DNA of 64,000 nucleotides from Psychrobacter urativorans (GTDB lineage Bacteria; Pseudomonadota; Gammaproteobacteria; Pseudomonadales; Moraxellaceae), in contig NZ_CAJHBR010000015.1 in NCBI RefSeq assembly GCF_904846695.1, positions 1 to 64,000 on the forward strand, given 5' to 3'. Below, piece after piece: positions 55,268-64,000 of the stretch. Each line of letters starts with the position of its first letter. Positions within the stretch are counted from its first letter, which is position 1. Position numbers and translations under genes: made by a program. Under the pieces are notes generated by a model. It had not been told where the DNA came from and made no database searches. It worked only from the letters and a program-made list of their open reading frames with translations.

Positions 55268-56185
55268 ATGAATCAACGAACTATAAAAACAGCTATAGCC
55301 ATAACCGGCATCGGTCTGCATAGTGGCGAGCCTGTTGATCTAGAGTTTCATCCACAACCTATTAATACTGGCGTAGTCTTTGAGCGTTCTGATATTATCG
55401 GTAGCGCTCCTATTCCTGCTAGTGCTTTTTTAGTACAAGACACTATGATGTCATCGAACTTAGTGTTCGGTGGTACGCGTGTAGGTACTGTCGAACATTT
55501 ACTTAGCGCTATCGCAGGTGTTGGGGTTGATAATCTGTTGATTCGAGTATCCGCTAGCGAAATTCCAATTATGGATGGTAGTGCTTCTCCTTTTGTAGGG
55601 CTATTGCTACAAGCTGGTTTTCGTGAGCAAGAAGCTGCTAAGAGGTTCTTAAGAATCGTTAAGCCAGTAAAAGTGAAAGTTGACGATAAATGGGCAGAAC
55701 TGCGTCCTTATGATGGCTTTGAATTAAACTTCGAAATAGATTTTGATCATCCTGCTTTTGATAAGAACCATCAGCATGCCCAATTATGCTTTTCTACCCA
55801 AAACTTTATCGAAGAGTTAAGCTCTGCTCGCACTTTTGGCTTTTTAAGCGATATTGAAACATTGCGTAGTAATAATTTGGCGTTAGGTGGCAGTATGGAC
55901 AATGCCATCGTCATCGATGACGCAAAAATCCTCAACGCTGAAGGTTTGCGTTATGCTGACGAATTTGTTCGTCATAAAATATTAGATGCGCTAGGTGATT
56001 TATATTTAATTGGCTATCCAATAATTGGTCGTTTTAATGCTTATAAATCAGGCCATGCATTAAACAATTTGCTAGTGCGCGAGATTCTTTCAGACAAAAG
56101 TAACTTCGAAATTGTAACTTTTGATGACAATGTAAGTTGTCCTATCGAATATTTACCTTTGAGTAGCCTAAGTATTGAAGGATGA
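55268..56185 (+). CDS. lpxC: UDP-3-O-acyl-GlcNAc deacetylase
   Basis: Committed step of lipid A synthesis, zinc dependent. 305 residues from ATG 55268, exactly the E. coli length; the frame from 55223 adds 15 unlikely residues. MNQRTIKTAIAITGIGLHSG, VEHLLSAIAGVGVDN, SSARTFGFL, FVRHKILDALGDLYLIG and GHALNNLLV hold the catalytic and zinc-ligand residues. GAGAGAG lies before ATG. Confidence 0.97.
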   Translation: MNQRTIKTAIAITGIGLHSGEPVDLEFHPQPINTGVVFERSDIIGSAPIPASAFLVQDTMMSSNLVFGGTRVGTVEHLLSAIAGVGVDNLLIRVSASEIPIMDGSASPFVGLLLQAGFREQEAAKRFLRIVKPVKVKVDDKWAELRPYDGFELNFEIDFDHPAFDKNHQHAQLCFSTQNFIEELSSARTFGFLSDIETLRSNNLALGGSMDNAIVIDDAKILNAEGLRYADEFVRHKILDALGDLYLIGYPIIGRFNAYKSGHALNNLLVREILSDKSNFEIVTFDDNVSCPIEYLPLSSLSIEG

Positions 56186-56332
56186 ATACACGAATATACA
56201 GGATGTATCGCAACAATTACGTAAGATTACATGCCTTGTGCAATTAATTAGCGCTAAAATGTCAATTTTTAGCTAAGTAAATAATTGATGAATAGCTCTA
56301 TCCTAAGCCATATAAACCCTTCGCCTAGCAAG

Positions 56333-56388
56333 AAGTCGTCCTCTCTTTATATTCATATAATGCATATAAAGAGAGGACGACTTTTTTA
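56333..56388 (+). terminator. terminator of lpxC
   Basis: AAGTCGTCCTCTCTTTATAT pairs perfectly with its complement at 56364-56383 (20 bp, 11-base loop), followed by a T-run; the longest stem in the window. Confidence 0.92.
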
Positions 56389-56470
56389 TTATTCAAAAAG
56401 TATAAAAGATGCCGCTTTAGTCAGCTTTTTTTTAGTTATATTTACATAGAATTACAGTGTAACTTGGCTA

Positions 56471-56989
56471 TTATTCATCATTTAACAGTCGCATAAGGGC
56501 ATTTTTAAGCTTTTTATCTGTGGTGACATGCTCAGCAGCCTGTGATATAGTCCTTTTTGTATTTTGGCTTAGAGCCCGATATGTACTAGCTTTAGGTTGT
56601 TTTGATGAAGTCGTTGTTAGTACAGATGGTTGTGGAGAGTGATAGTTATCATTAGTTTTATTAACTACCACGACACGGATATGCTTGAGTTGTTGAAATG
56701 TTAAAGACTGCTCCGTTAAAAGCTGTAGATAAGATTTTTGTAAATAACGGATGTGATTGGCTGCAGTAGTTGAAGTTACGCTGAGAGTTATTTGTTCAGT
56801 GCTTAACCCTACTACCCAGCAACTAGCAAGTATTTCATCTGGTAGACAGTCTACTAGAAGCTTTTTAATCTCATTAGTCGCTTCTACATAGAGACGCATA
56901 TTGTCAGCAAGGGTTTGGGGTAGCGCGCTACCAGCAAAGGTTTGATGATCAATAAGTTGAGCAAGCTGATTAGGCTGTTTTTTTGGCAT
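56471..56989 (-). CDS. DciA-type (DUF721) helicase-loading protein
   Basis: 172-residue protein with a DUF721/DciA core at about 35-110 (LPDEILASCWVVGLSTEQITLSVTS, then AANHIRYLQKSYLQLL). DciA assists loading of the DnaB replicative helicase in bacteria lacking DnaC. The C-terminal 60 residues are Ser/Thr/Lys-rich with a final helix (ERVTTDKKLKNALMRLL-like). In many gammaproteobacteria it lies between lpxC and secA, opposite in strand to lpxC as here. Confidence 0.8.
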   Translation of the reverse strand: MPKKQPNQLAQLIDHQTFAGSALPQTLADNMRLYVEATNEIKKLLVDCLPDEILASCWVVGLSTEQITLSVTSTTAANHIRYLQKSYLQLLTEQSLTFQQLKHIRVVVVNKTNDNYHSPQPSVLTTTSSKQPKASTYRALSQNTKRTISQAAEHVTTDKKLKNALMRLLNDE

Positions 56990-57161
56990 CGTGATAACTC
57001 ATCTGATAGGTGAATAAAGCGATAGACAAAACCATTGAGTTAATTACTAACATAGATAAGATTGATCGCAAGCGCTTTAAGAGGTGGTCTAATGCATCGG
57101 TAATACTGCCAACGCTCCACTGAAGACTAAAGGTTAGCTGCTTTAAACAGGATTTTATCAT
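56970..57161 (-). CDS. possible small membrane protein overlapping dciA
   Basis: 63-residue frame: an amphipathic part (SITDALDHLLKRLRSIL) then a hydrophobic helix (MLVINSMVLSIALFTYQM). It overlaps the dciA start by 20 bases. No good ribosome site; AGAGG is 20 bases away. It could be chance. Confidence 0.25.
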   Translation of the reverse strand: MIKSCLKQLTFSLQWSVGSITDALDHLLKRLRSILSMLVINSMVLSIALFTYQMSYHDAKKTA

Positions 57162-57248
57162 GTTTATTTGATAATTATATCCTCTAAATTAATTGATGTT
57201 TCGTCACGGATGACGAGCAATCTTGTATTAACAATAGGTAGTAAATTT

Positions 57249-57968
57249 ATGAAACGAGCTTTATTAATATTATCAGTATTGGGAATGGGCATAGCACAAA
57301 CTAGTGGTGCTGCTGAAATAACCTTTCAACCTAATAATACCTTGACTCATATTACCAATAGCACCATTTCCAAAAATTATGGTTCCACAAAAAATATTTA
57401 TAGTTCTAACAGTGGTGCTTATGTCTCTAGCAATGATGAAATCAGTCAAGCGATAGATAATCTTAGTGCTCAGGCCAAACAAAAAGAATATAAACTAGCC
57501 TCACTAACTAACCGCCTATCTTATGAAAGACAACAGCAATCAGGCTCTGTATTGAATAGTAACTCAGCTCCTGCTATTGCTGCCGCTCATGCTTCAAGAG
57601 TGGCTGTATCTAGAAGTACTGGATACTGTGCTCGCTATGTTCGTCAAGCCTTACAGATGGCTGGCTATGACTTCACACCTAATCCTTCAGCTTATCAATA
57701 CGCTAGTCGTGGTACCCTTAGCAATGCAGGTTTTACTAAAATTAGTAATAGTTCGCAATCACAAGTAGGCGACGTTGTTGTTTATGATCGCTCCTCAAAG
57801 CATCCGCACGGACATATCCAGATCTTTGATGGTAATGGTTGGGTATCGGACTTCCGTCAGAGTAGTATCAGCCCTTATAGTGATGCCTATAGCTACACAA
57901 CATGGCGCGATTCACAATATATGGATGATGCATCAAACCGTGGTATCTACCTAGCAATGGCTGAATAA
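57249..57968 (+). CDS. exported CHAP-domain peptidoglycan hydrolase-like protein
   Basis: 239 residues from ATG 57249: a signal peptide (MKRALLILSVLGMGIAQTSGA), a helical, Gln/Ser-rich segment (about 30-105) and a CHAP domain with GYCARYVRQALQMAGYDF (catalytic Cys) and HPHGHIQIFDGNGWVSDF (catalytic His). CHAP enzymes are amidases or endopeptidases of the wall. ATG 57249 is preferred over the frame from 57168, whose first 27 residues precede the signal. Confidence 0.82.
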   Translation: MKRALLILSVLGMGIAQTSGAAEITFQPNNTLTHITNSTISKNYGSTKNIYSSNSGAYVSSNDEISQAIDNLSAQAKQKEYKLASLTNRLSYERQQQSGSVLNSNSAPAIAAAHASRVAVSRSTGYCARYVRQALQMAGYDFTPNPSAYQYASRGTLSNAGFTKISNSSQSQVGDVVVYDRSSKHPHGHIQIFDGNGWVSDFRQSSISPYSDAYSYTTWRDSQYMDDASNRGIYLAMAE

Positions 57969-58004
57969 CAGATCGCTTAAGACGGCTATAGACTTATAAT
58001 GCTC

Positions 58005-58047
58005 AAAAAACTCAGCAATGCTATTTAAAGCATCGCTGAGTTTTTTT
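58005..58047 (+). terminator. terminator of the CHAP gene
   Basis: AACTCAGC-A-ATGCT pairs with AGCAT-C-GCTGAGTT (one A-C mismatch, 6-base loop), then a T-run. Confidence 0.88.
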
Positions 58048-58100
58048 GCATCTGCTGCTTATGTTGGTTATTAAAGGCTATTTAGGATTGCATACAGCGT

Positions 58101-58889
58101 TTATTGATTGAATGCTGTCCAGTATTGGCGTTGATGGAAATCGGGTGGAGTTGCGTGCCTGGGGGCGAAGTATAAAACAACCTTATCGAAGCTTAAAATT
58201 ACACAAGGATGTAGTAAACCAATATTGTGATTCAAGCTCATTTCGTCGGCCTTGGTAGTAGTCATCGTAAGCTGATCTAAGTCAACAGAGAAACCACATT
58301 CATAGGCATGATCAGTATTACCATTGCTAGTAAAAGGGTGGCTGACAATACTGGACTCAATGTTGATGTTCGAATCAGATTTTAGTAGGGATTGAATGGA
58401 CCGCTTTGATTGGCTTGTGGGATAAATAGGCCAATTGATATCCACCCTTTGCTCGCCATTGGGCTGTAACAAAGGGTTAGGAGGTAAAGAGCTGGGCTGG
58501 CGATAGCTATTAAATTCATAAACAGCATAACTGCCACTTGGACTGGCATTAATTTCAATATAACCAGTCGGATATTCTATTGTAGTTGTAGCATTAGCAA
58601 CTGGCTTTAGCGGGCTAGCTATAAAGCACTCAAGACAAGTCTGCTCCCATAAATAGTCAGTAAACTTAACTTGCTGCTGCTGCCATTTTGGCCAATTTAA
58701 CTGATCTGCTAAATACTGGCTAGGCAGTTGTATTTTATAGTTCAGATAGAGCTGAAGCGTTGACTGTGGCATAAGAGTGGCGCTCACAGTAACTTGAATT
58801 GCTAACAGTTGCGATACAGATACCCCAAGTTGCTCTGCATTTGCGGCTAAATTTTCAGTAGCCAGCTGTAGCTGAAAGAGTTGACTCAT
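58101..58889 (-). CDS. DOMON-like domain protein
   Basis: 262-residue protein of the DOMON-like type often found near murB. The family pattern is visible: DYLWEQTCLECFIASP, GYIEINASPSGSYAVYEFNSYR and near the end HPCVILSFDKVVLYFAPRHATPPDFH. No signal peptide. A polar insertion (about 150-190) is extra. Ligand binding (sugar or heme in DOMON proteins) is the general property; function unknown. Confidence 0.75.
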   Translation of the reverse strand: MSQLFQLQLATENLAANAEQLGVSVSQLLAIQVTVSATLMPQSTLQLYLNYKIQLPSQYLADQLNWPKWQQQQVKFTDYLWEQTCLECFIASPLKPVANATTTIEYPTGYIEINASPSGSYAVYEFNSYRQPSSLPPNPLLQPNGEQRVDINWPIYPTSQSKRSIQSLLKSDSNINIESSIVSHPFTSNGNTDHAYECGFSVDLDQLTMTTTKADEMSLNHNIGLLHPCVILSFDKVVLYFAPRHATPPDFHQRQYWTAFNQ

Positions 58890-58938
58890 AATGTTGATTC
58901 ACAGTAGCAGTTGCTATTTGTAGTAAAAAATATAAAAC

Positions 58939-58970
58939 AAAGGCCGCGGTAGCTATTACTCGCGGCCTTT
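58939..58970 (-). terminator. terminator of yhbY
   Basis: AAAGGCCGCG pairs with CGCGGCCTTT (10 bp, 12-base loop); read on the minus strand it is followed by TTTGTTTTAT. Confidence 0.8.
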
Positions 58971-59012
58971 ATAGTTATCACTCTTACAATAAGCAATTTT
59001 AGCTTATTATAG

Positions 59013-59324
59013 TTATTCTGCGTGACGCGCCAAATTTGAAAGCTTTGGATTGGCATTTGGGTTTTGACGTAGTAATAAAGCCATGCGTCCAATAGTGTGA
59101 ATCAGTTGGGCTTTGGCAGCAACAGCAAGTTCAGTGCAAACTAAGTCGCGTTCAGCCTTACTACCAGCAGGCAATTTGACTTTAATGAGCTCGTGATCGT
59201 TTAGAGCACGATTAATCTCTTCGGTGATAGCTGGGGTAACGCCGTTATTACCAATCATAACTATGGGTTTTAGCTCATGACCGATACCTTTTAGGCGTTT
59301 GATTGTAGCGTTGTCGAGTTGCAT
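59013..59324 (-). CDS. yhbY: YhbY-type CRM-domain RNA-binding protein
   Basis: 103 residues, one CRS1-YhbY domain: LKGIGHELKPIVMIGNNGVTPAI with the GxxG loop GNNG, then HELIKVKLPAGSKAERD and a last strand VQLIHTIGRMALLLRQN-like. YhbY associates with pre-50S ribosomal particles. It is divergent from rlmE-ftsH, the same arrangement as in E. coli. Confidence 0.93.
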   Translation of the reverse strand: MQLDNATIKRLKGIGHELKPIVMIGNNGVTPAITEEINRALNDHELIKVKLPAGSKAERDLVCTELAVAAKAQLIHTIGRMALLLRQNPNANPKLSNLARHAE

Positions 59325-59516
59325 ATAATTCCTAAGCGTTAATAAAATAAAAAGGTAATGACCATCGTAGGCTGATGACTATTATAAATAACTTATACTC
59401 ATCTTGCACGGAAACTGTAGAATTGTGCACGATTTTAGCGAATGAAGATGTTAAACTGGATGCTTTAGCTCATTATAGACGCTACTGAACAATAAAGCAG
59501 TTAAATGATGGTTATC

Positions 59517-59534
59517 ACCCTCTATTTAGAGGGT
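59517..59534. promoter_or_regulatory. 18-bp palindrome between yhbY and rlmE
   Basis: ACCCTCTA-TT-TAGAGGGT: eight-base arms, perfect. No T-run. In the 430-base divergent promoter region; the rest of that region shows no gene. Confidence 0.35.
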
Positions 59535-59754
59535 TGGTTTCGGTTAATGACTAAGCTTAATAGTGAATTTAAACAAATAAGCTTAATGGCTAAGTTTCTT
59601 AACCAAGTAACGCTGTAAAAACTGTTTATTTAAAAATTATAAACCCGTATATCCGTGATAATTGCTCATGGCTATAATCATGAGCGGCTGAGTAATATTT
59701 AATAATCATAGTCAATAAGCATAATTGATAGTCATAGCAATAGGAGTAATTATT

Positions 59755-60387
59755 TTGGCCACGCGTATCGATAATAAAAAGCTAACCAAAAGTAGCCGCG
59801 CTTGGATAAAAGAACATATTGATGATCATTATGTGAAAAAAGCCCAACAAGATGGCTATCGTGCACGTGCCGCTTATAAACTCATTGAGATCAATGACAA
59901 GACTAATCTTATTAGTAAAGGTATGACCGTAGTTGATTTAGGAAGTGCTCCGGGTAGTTGGTCACAAGTAGCCAGCAAATTGGTTGGAGAAAAAGGAACA
60001 TTAATAGCTTCTGATATTTTAGCCATGGATGCCTTGGCAGATGTTACCTTTATTCAAGGGGATTTTCGCGAAGCAGCAGTTTTTGACAGTATTATGGCTG
60101 AGGTCGGCGACAGGTCAGTAGATGTAGTGTTGTCAGATATGGCCCCTAATACTGCAGGCAATAGTGCTATTGATCAGCCACGAATGATTTACTTATGCGA
60201 GCTGGCAGTAGATTTTGCTTTGGCCACATTGCCAGAGGGTGGGGCGTTGATCATGAAAGTATTCCAAGGTTCTGGAACACAAGAGCTACGTAAAAAGATG
60301 CAGATTGATTTTAGTAAAGTGCGTACGATTAAACCTGATGCATCACGCCCGCGCTCAAAAGAGGTGTTTTGGATAGCTATAAAATAA
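59755..60387 (+). CDS. rlmE: 23S rRNA 2'-O-methyltransferase (U2552)
   Basis: Methylates 2'-O of U2552 in the 50S subunit. 210 residues from TTG 59755, which has AGGAG 8 bases upstream; this matches the 209 residues of E. coli. A TTG frame from 59725 is not supported. SAM-binding VVDLGSAPGSWSQVA, catalytic region DVVLSDMAPNTAGN, and KVFQGSG; K-D-K-E tetrad residues appear in place. ftsH follows, as in E. coli. Confidence 0.95.
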   Translation: MATRIDNKKLTKSSRAWIKEHIDDHYVKKAQQDGYRARAAYKLIEINDKTNLISKGMTVVDLGSAPGSWSQVASKLVGEKGTLIASDILAMDALADVTFIQGDFREAAVFDSIMAEVGDRSVDVVLSDMAPNTAGNSAIDQPRMIYLCELAVDFALATLPEGGALIMKVFQGSGTQELRKKMQIDFSKVRTIKPDASRPRSKEVFWIAIK

Positions 60388-60619
60388 TTTATATATTCAG
60401 GCTATTCAATAGGTTATGATAAGTTGATAACCTATGATAAATCATCGGTAAGCTCCTTTAAAGCAGATAGAAACTGCTACAATTGTTAACTCAATAAACT
60501 CAACCTATGTATTGAATAATAAGAGTTAAATCCACATATAATGCTATATTAACTTTGTTTCTAGTATTTATTTTAAGCAAAGTCGTCTGATAATAAACGA
60601 TTAAGTTTATAGGCGTCAC

Positions 60620-60634
60620 GTGTCAAGTTGACAC
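60620..60634. promoter_or_regulatory. 15-bp palindrome just before ftsH
   Basis: GTGTCAA-G-TTGACAC, centred 23 bases before the ATG of ftsH, containing TTGACA. It could be an operator, or a hairpin near the ribosome site (six pairs, three-base loop). Confidence 0.35.
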
Positions 60635-60649
60635 ACCAATAAGTAAGGG

Positions 60650-62554
60650 ATGGGAAAACTAGTGAGCGACATGGTAAAAAATACCTTATTGTGGCTGGTG
60701 ATAATCGGCGTTTTGGTGCTGGTATTCAGCGGCTTTGATAAATCTACTGAGCCTGATAGCCTAAACTACTCTGAATTCGTGACCGCAGTGTCCGAAAATC
60801 AGGTAGCTAGCATTGAAATTGACGGCGAGCAAATCACTGGCGAGAAGAAAAATGGTTCAACTTTTGAGACCATTCGCCCTGCTGTAGCTGATGAACAGCT
60901 ACTACCGCTACTGCGTGAAAACAAAGTAAATATTGAAGGTACGGCACCTAAGCGTCAAAGTGTCTTAATGCAGTTGTTAATTGCCAGCTTCCCAATCCTG
61001 TTGATTATCGGCCTCTTTTTATTCTTTATGCGTAATATGCAAGGTGGCGCTGGCGGGAAAGGTGGCGGTCCGATGAGCTTCGGTAAATCGAAAGCTAAAA
61101 TGCTCACTGAAGACCAGATCAAAGTAAACTTCGACGATGTGGCTGGTTGTGAAGAAGCCAAAGAAGAAGTCGTTGAAGTAGTTGAGTTCTTACGTGATCC
61201 TGACAAATTTACTAAACTTGGTGCTACTATTCCACGTGGTATTTTGATGGTAGGTCCACCGGGTACTGGTAAAACACTGTTAGCGCGAGCCATTGCAGGT
61301 GAGGCTAAAGTACCATTCTTCTCAATTTCAGGGTCTGATTTTGTGGAGATGTTCGTCGGTGTTGGTGCTTCTCGTGTCCGTGATATGTTTGAACAGGCCA
61401 AGAAAAGTGCGCCATGTATCATCTTTATCGATGAGATTGATGCAGTAGGTCGCCATCGTGGTTCCGGTATGGGCGGTGGTAATGATGAACGTGAGCAGAC
61501 GCTTAACCAATTACTAGTTGAGATGGATGGTTTTGAAGGTAATGAAGGCGTTATCGTTATTGCGGCAACTAATCGTGCCGATGTACTCGATAAAGCTTTA
61601 TTACGTCCAGGCCGTTTTGACCGTCAAGTACAAGTAGGCTTGCCAGACATTAAAGGTCGTGAGCAAATTCTAAAAGTGCATTTGCGTAAGCTGCCTAACA
61701 CTACTGGGGTCGATGCCAATTCACTGGCTCGTGGTACTCCTGGATTCACTGGTGCACAGCTTGCCAACTTAGTGAACGAAGCTGCATTATTTGCCGCTCG
61801 TCGCAGCAAACGCAGTGTAGATATGAATGACTTTGAAGACGCTAAAGATAAGCTATACATGGGTCCTGAGCGTAAGTCTATGGTCATCCGTGAAGAAGAG
61901 CGTCGTGCTACTGCTTATCATGAGTCAGGCCATGCGTTAGTCGCTGAACTTTTACCAGGCACTGATCCTGTACATAAAGTCACTATCATGCCACGTGGCT
62001 TTGCCCTTGGGGTAACTTGGCAGCTGCCTGAGCATGACCAGACTAGTCTTTATAAGTCAAAAATGCTCAGTGATATCGCTATCTTGTTCGGTGGTCGGAT
62101 TGCAGAAGAAGTGTTTATTAATCAGATGTCAACGGGCGCTTCTAATGACTTTGAGCGTGCTACTAAAATGGCACGAGCGATGGTCACTAAATACGGTATG
62201 TCTGATGCGTTAGGCATCATGGTCTACGAAGATGATGATAATTCGCAAGGCTACTTTGGTGGCGGTGGACGCTCTATTTCAGAAGCTACTCAGCAAAAAG
62301 TAGATGATGAAGTGCGCCGGATGTTAGAAGAGCAGTATGATATCGCTCGTGAGCTAATCGAAGCCAACCAAGATAAGATGCATGCTATGGTAGATGCTTT
62401 AATGAAGTGGGAAACTATCGATCGGGATCAATTACAAGATATCTTAGCTGGTGAAGCACCACGTGCACCAAGAGTTTATCAACATAATGAAGTCAATCTC
62501 TCGAAAGATCATACGACTACTACTGTTACACCACCGCCATTACCAGCGATGTAG
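60650..62554 (+). CDS. ftsH: ATP-dependent zinc metalloprotease FtsH
   Basis: Membrane AAA+ protease for quality control and LpxC turnover in E. coli. 634 residues: two N-terminal membrane helices flanking a periplasmic part, Walker A GPPGTGKT (202-209), Walker [12 protein letters not shown] with the second region RPGRFDRQV, and zinc motif HESGH (424-428). The true start may be GTG 60662 or ATG 60671, since AAGGG directly abuts ATG 60650. lpxC, its classic substrate, is 5 kb upstream. Confidence 0.96.
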   Translation: MGKLVSDMVKNTLLWLVIIGVLVLVFSGFDKSTEPDSLNYSEFVTAVSENQVASIEIDGEQITGEKKNGSTFETIRPAVADEQLLPLLRENKVNIEGTAPKRQSVLMQLLIASFPILLIIGLFLFFMRNMQGGAGGKGGGPMSFGKSKAKMLTEDQIKVNFDDVAGCEEAKEEVVEVVEFLRDPDKFTKLGATIPRGILMVGPPGTGKTLLARAIAGEAKVPFFSISGSDFVEMFVGVGASRVRDMFEQAKKSAPCIIFIDEIDAVGRHRGSGMGGGNDEREQTLNQLLVEMDGFEGNEGVIVIAATNRADVLDKALLRPGRFDRQVQVGLPDIKGREQILKVHLRKLPNTTGVDANSLARGTPGFTGAQLANLVNEAALFAARRSKRSVDMNDFEDAKDKLYMGPERKSMVIREEERRATAYHESGHALVAELLPGTDPVHKVTIMPRGFALGVTWQLPEHDQTSLYKSKMLSDIAILFGGRIAEEVFINQMSTGASNDFERATKMARAMVTKYGMSDALGIMVYEDDDNSQGYFGGGGRSISEATQQKVDDEVRRMLEEQYDIARELIEANQDKMHAMVDALMKWETIDRDQLQDILAGEAPRAPRVYQHNEVNLSKDHTTTTVTPPPLPAM

Positions 62555-62597
62555 AGTAGGCTGTTAGCTTTATAAGTTGATTGAGTATTATGGTAAG

Positions 62598-62626
62598 AAG
62601 CCCTTTCTAGTAAAGGGCTTTTTTTT
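62598..62626 (+). terminator. terminator of ftsH
   Basis: AAGCCCTTT pairs with AAAGGGCTT (9 bp, 5-base loop), then a T-run. Confidence 0.9.
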
Positions 62627-62795
62627 GTGCAAATTTGCGCTTAATAATGAGTTTAGTACTAAGGCTGATGAATAGGAAGCGTTACCAACGATAAAGAATC
62701 GCTAGTAAGCGCTACTTACTCCTAAGGTTATTTTACTGCTATGATAAGTAAGATTTGTTACCTTACCTATAAATATTTCTACTATTGGATGGCTC

Positions 62796-63818
<1,023 letters not shown>

Positions 63819-63863
63819 TTTCGATGGCCTATTTCAACTTTTATAATATACAGAGCATATTCT

Positions 63864-64000
63864 ATGAGCACTATCGATTCAGGGATTAATAAACCAGCGC
63901 AACAGCCGCAAGCAACTACTGAGCAGCGCCGTATTATTTATCAAGCACGCCGCGGACTCAAAGAGTTGGATTTTTATATCGACCCTTATATTAAAGAGCT
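63864..64000 (+). CDS. SdhE-like FAD assembly factor, N-terminal part (cut by window end)
   Basis: From ATG 63864 the frame is open to the window edge: a polar leader of 20 residues, then RRIIYQARRGLKELDFYIDP, the conserved start of the SdhE/YgfY family, which helps flavinylate succinate dehydrogenase. Partial; assignment rests on this segment. Confidence 0.75.
   Translation, partial: MSTIDSGINKPAQQPQATTEQRRIIYQARRGLKELDFYIDPYIKE

Noticed and set aside
60955..61422. 155-codon minus-strand frame across ftsH
   Set aside because: Antisense shadow of the AAA+ core; no start context and no family resemblance.

Overview
The window reads as one contiguous, moderately AT-rich chromosomal segment of a gammaproteobacterium. 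The best guess is Moraxellaceae, close to Psychrobacter. This rests on remembered protein character and gene neighbourhoods (glyQ-glyS, zapB-like/zapA opposite a YgfB/YecA-type gene, nadR-pnuC, murG-murC-ddlB-ftsQAZ-lpxC, yhbY opposite rlmE-ftsH-folP, DUF2789, a degenerate RNase T2), not on a database search. No rRNA, tRNA, CRISPR array, insertion sequence or prophage was recognised.

Layout. (a) 0.1-5.2 kb: a complete type I secretion channel of the adhesin-exporting LapE/LapB/LapC type, with no substrate gene in view. (b) 5.5-10.9 kb: three genes that do not belong to any pathway I recognise: a large protein joining an all-helical, toroid-like N-terminal region to a complete MurF-like ligase, a penicillin-binding-type D,D-peptidase homologue with no export signal, and a membrane-anchored HExxH metallopeptidase. 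This is the most novel-looking block. (c) 11.4-27.3 kb: metabolic and housekeeping genes (SDR, Mpo1-like protein, PnuC/NadR, PspC, glycyl-tRNA synthetase, ZapA/ZapB-like, YgfB-like, deaminase, ArgE, LysE, RtcB). (d) 27.4-46.5 kb: miaB, lytic transglycosylase, inactive-looking RNase T2, mdh, ribF, murJ, ampD, an Lnb-domain (DUF4105) outer-membrane-type protein, pyrE, gshB. (e) 46.8-56.2 kb: the distal half of the dcw division/cell-wall cluster, with the proximal half (mraZ to ftsW) absent, so the cluster is split. (f) 56.5-64 kb: dciA, a CHAP hydrolase, a DOMON-like protein, yhbY, rlmE-ftsH, folP and the start of an sdhE-like gene.

Many genes concern the envelope: precursor ligation (murC, ddlB), lipid II synthesis and flipping (murG, murJ), turnover and recycling (slt, ampD, CHAP), division (zapA, ftsQAZ) and lipid A (lpxC). 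The D,D-peptidase and MurF-like genes of block (b) may be a side-branch of the same chemistry working in the cytoplasm.

Two themes cut across the window. First, several conserved proteins carry simple-repeat tails or insertions (glyQ, ftsQ, folP, slt, the DUF4105 protein). Second, several family members have lost key residues: the NMN-adenylyltransferase half of NadR, the RNase T2 homologue, and the nucleotide loops of FtsA. Start codons were revised from the longest reading frames wherever a Shine-Dalgarno sequence or the family N-terminus supported it; TTG and GTG starts with good Shine-Dalgarno sequences are common. Transcription units end in many strong hairpin-plus-T-tract terminators, and these are listed.
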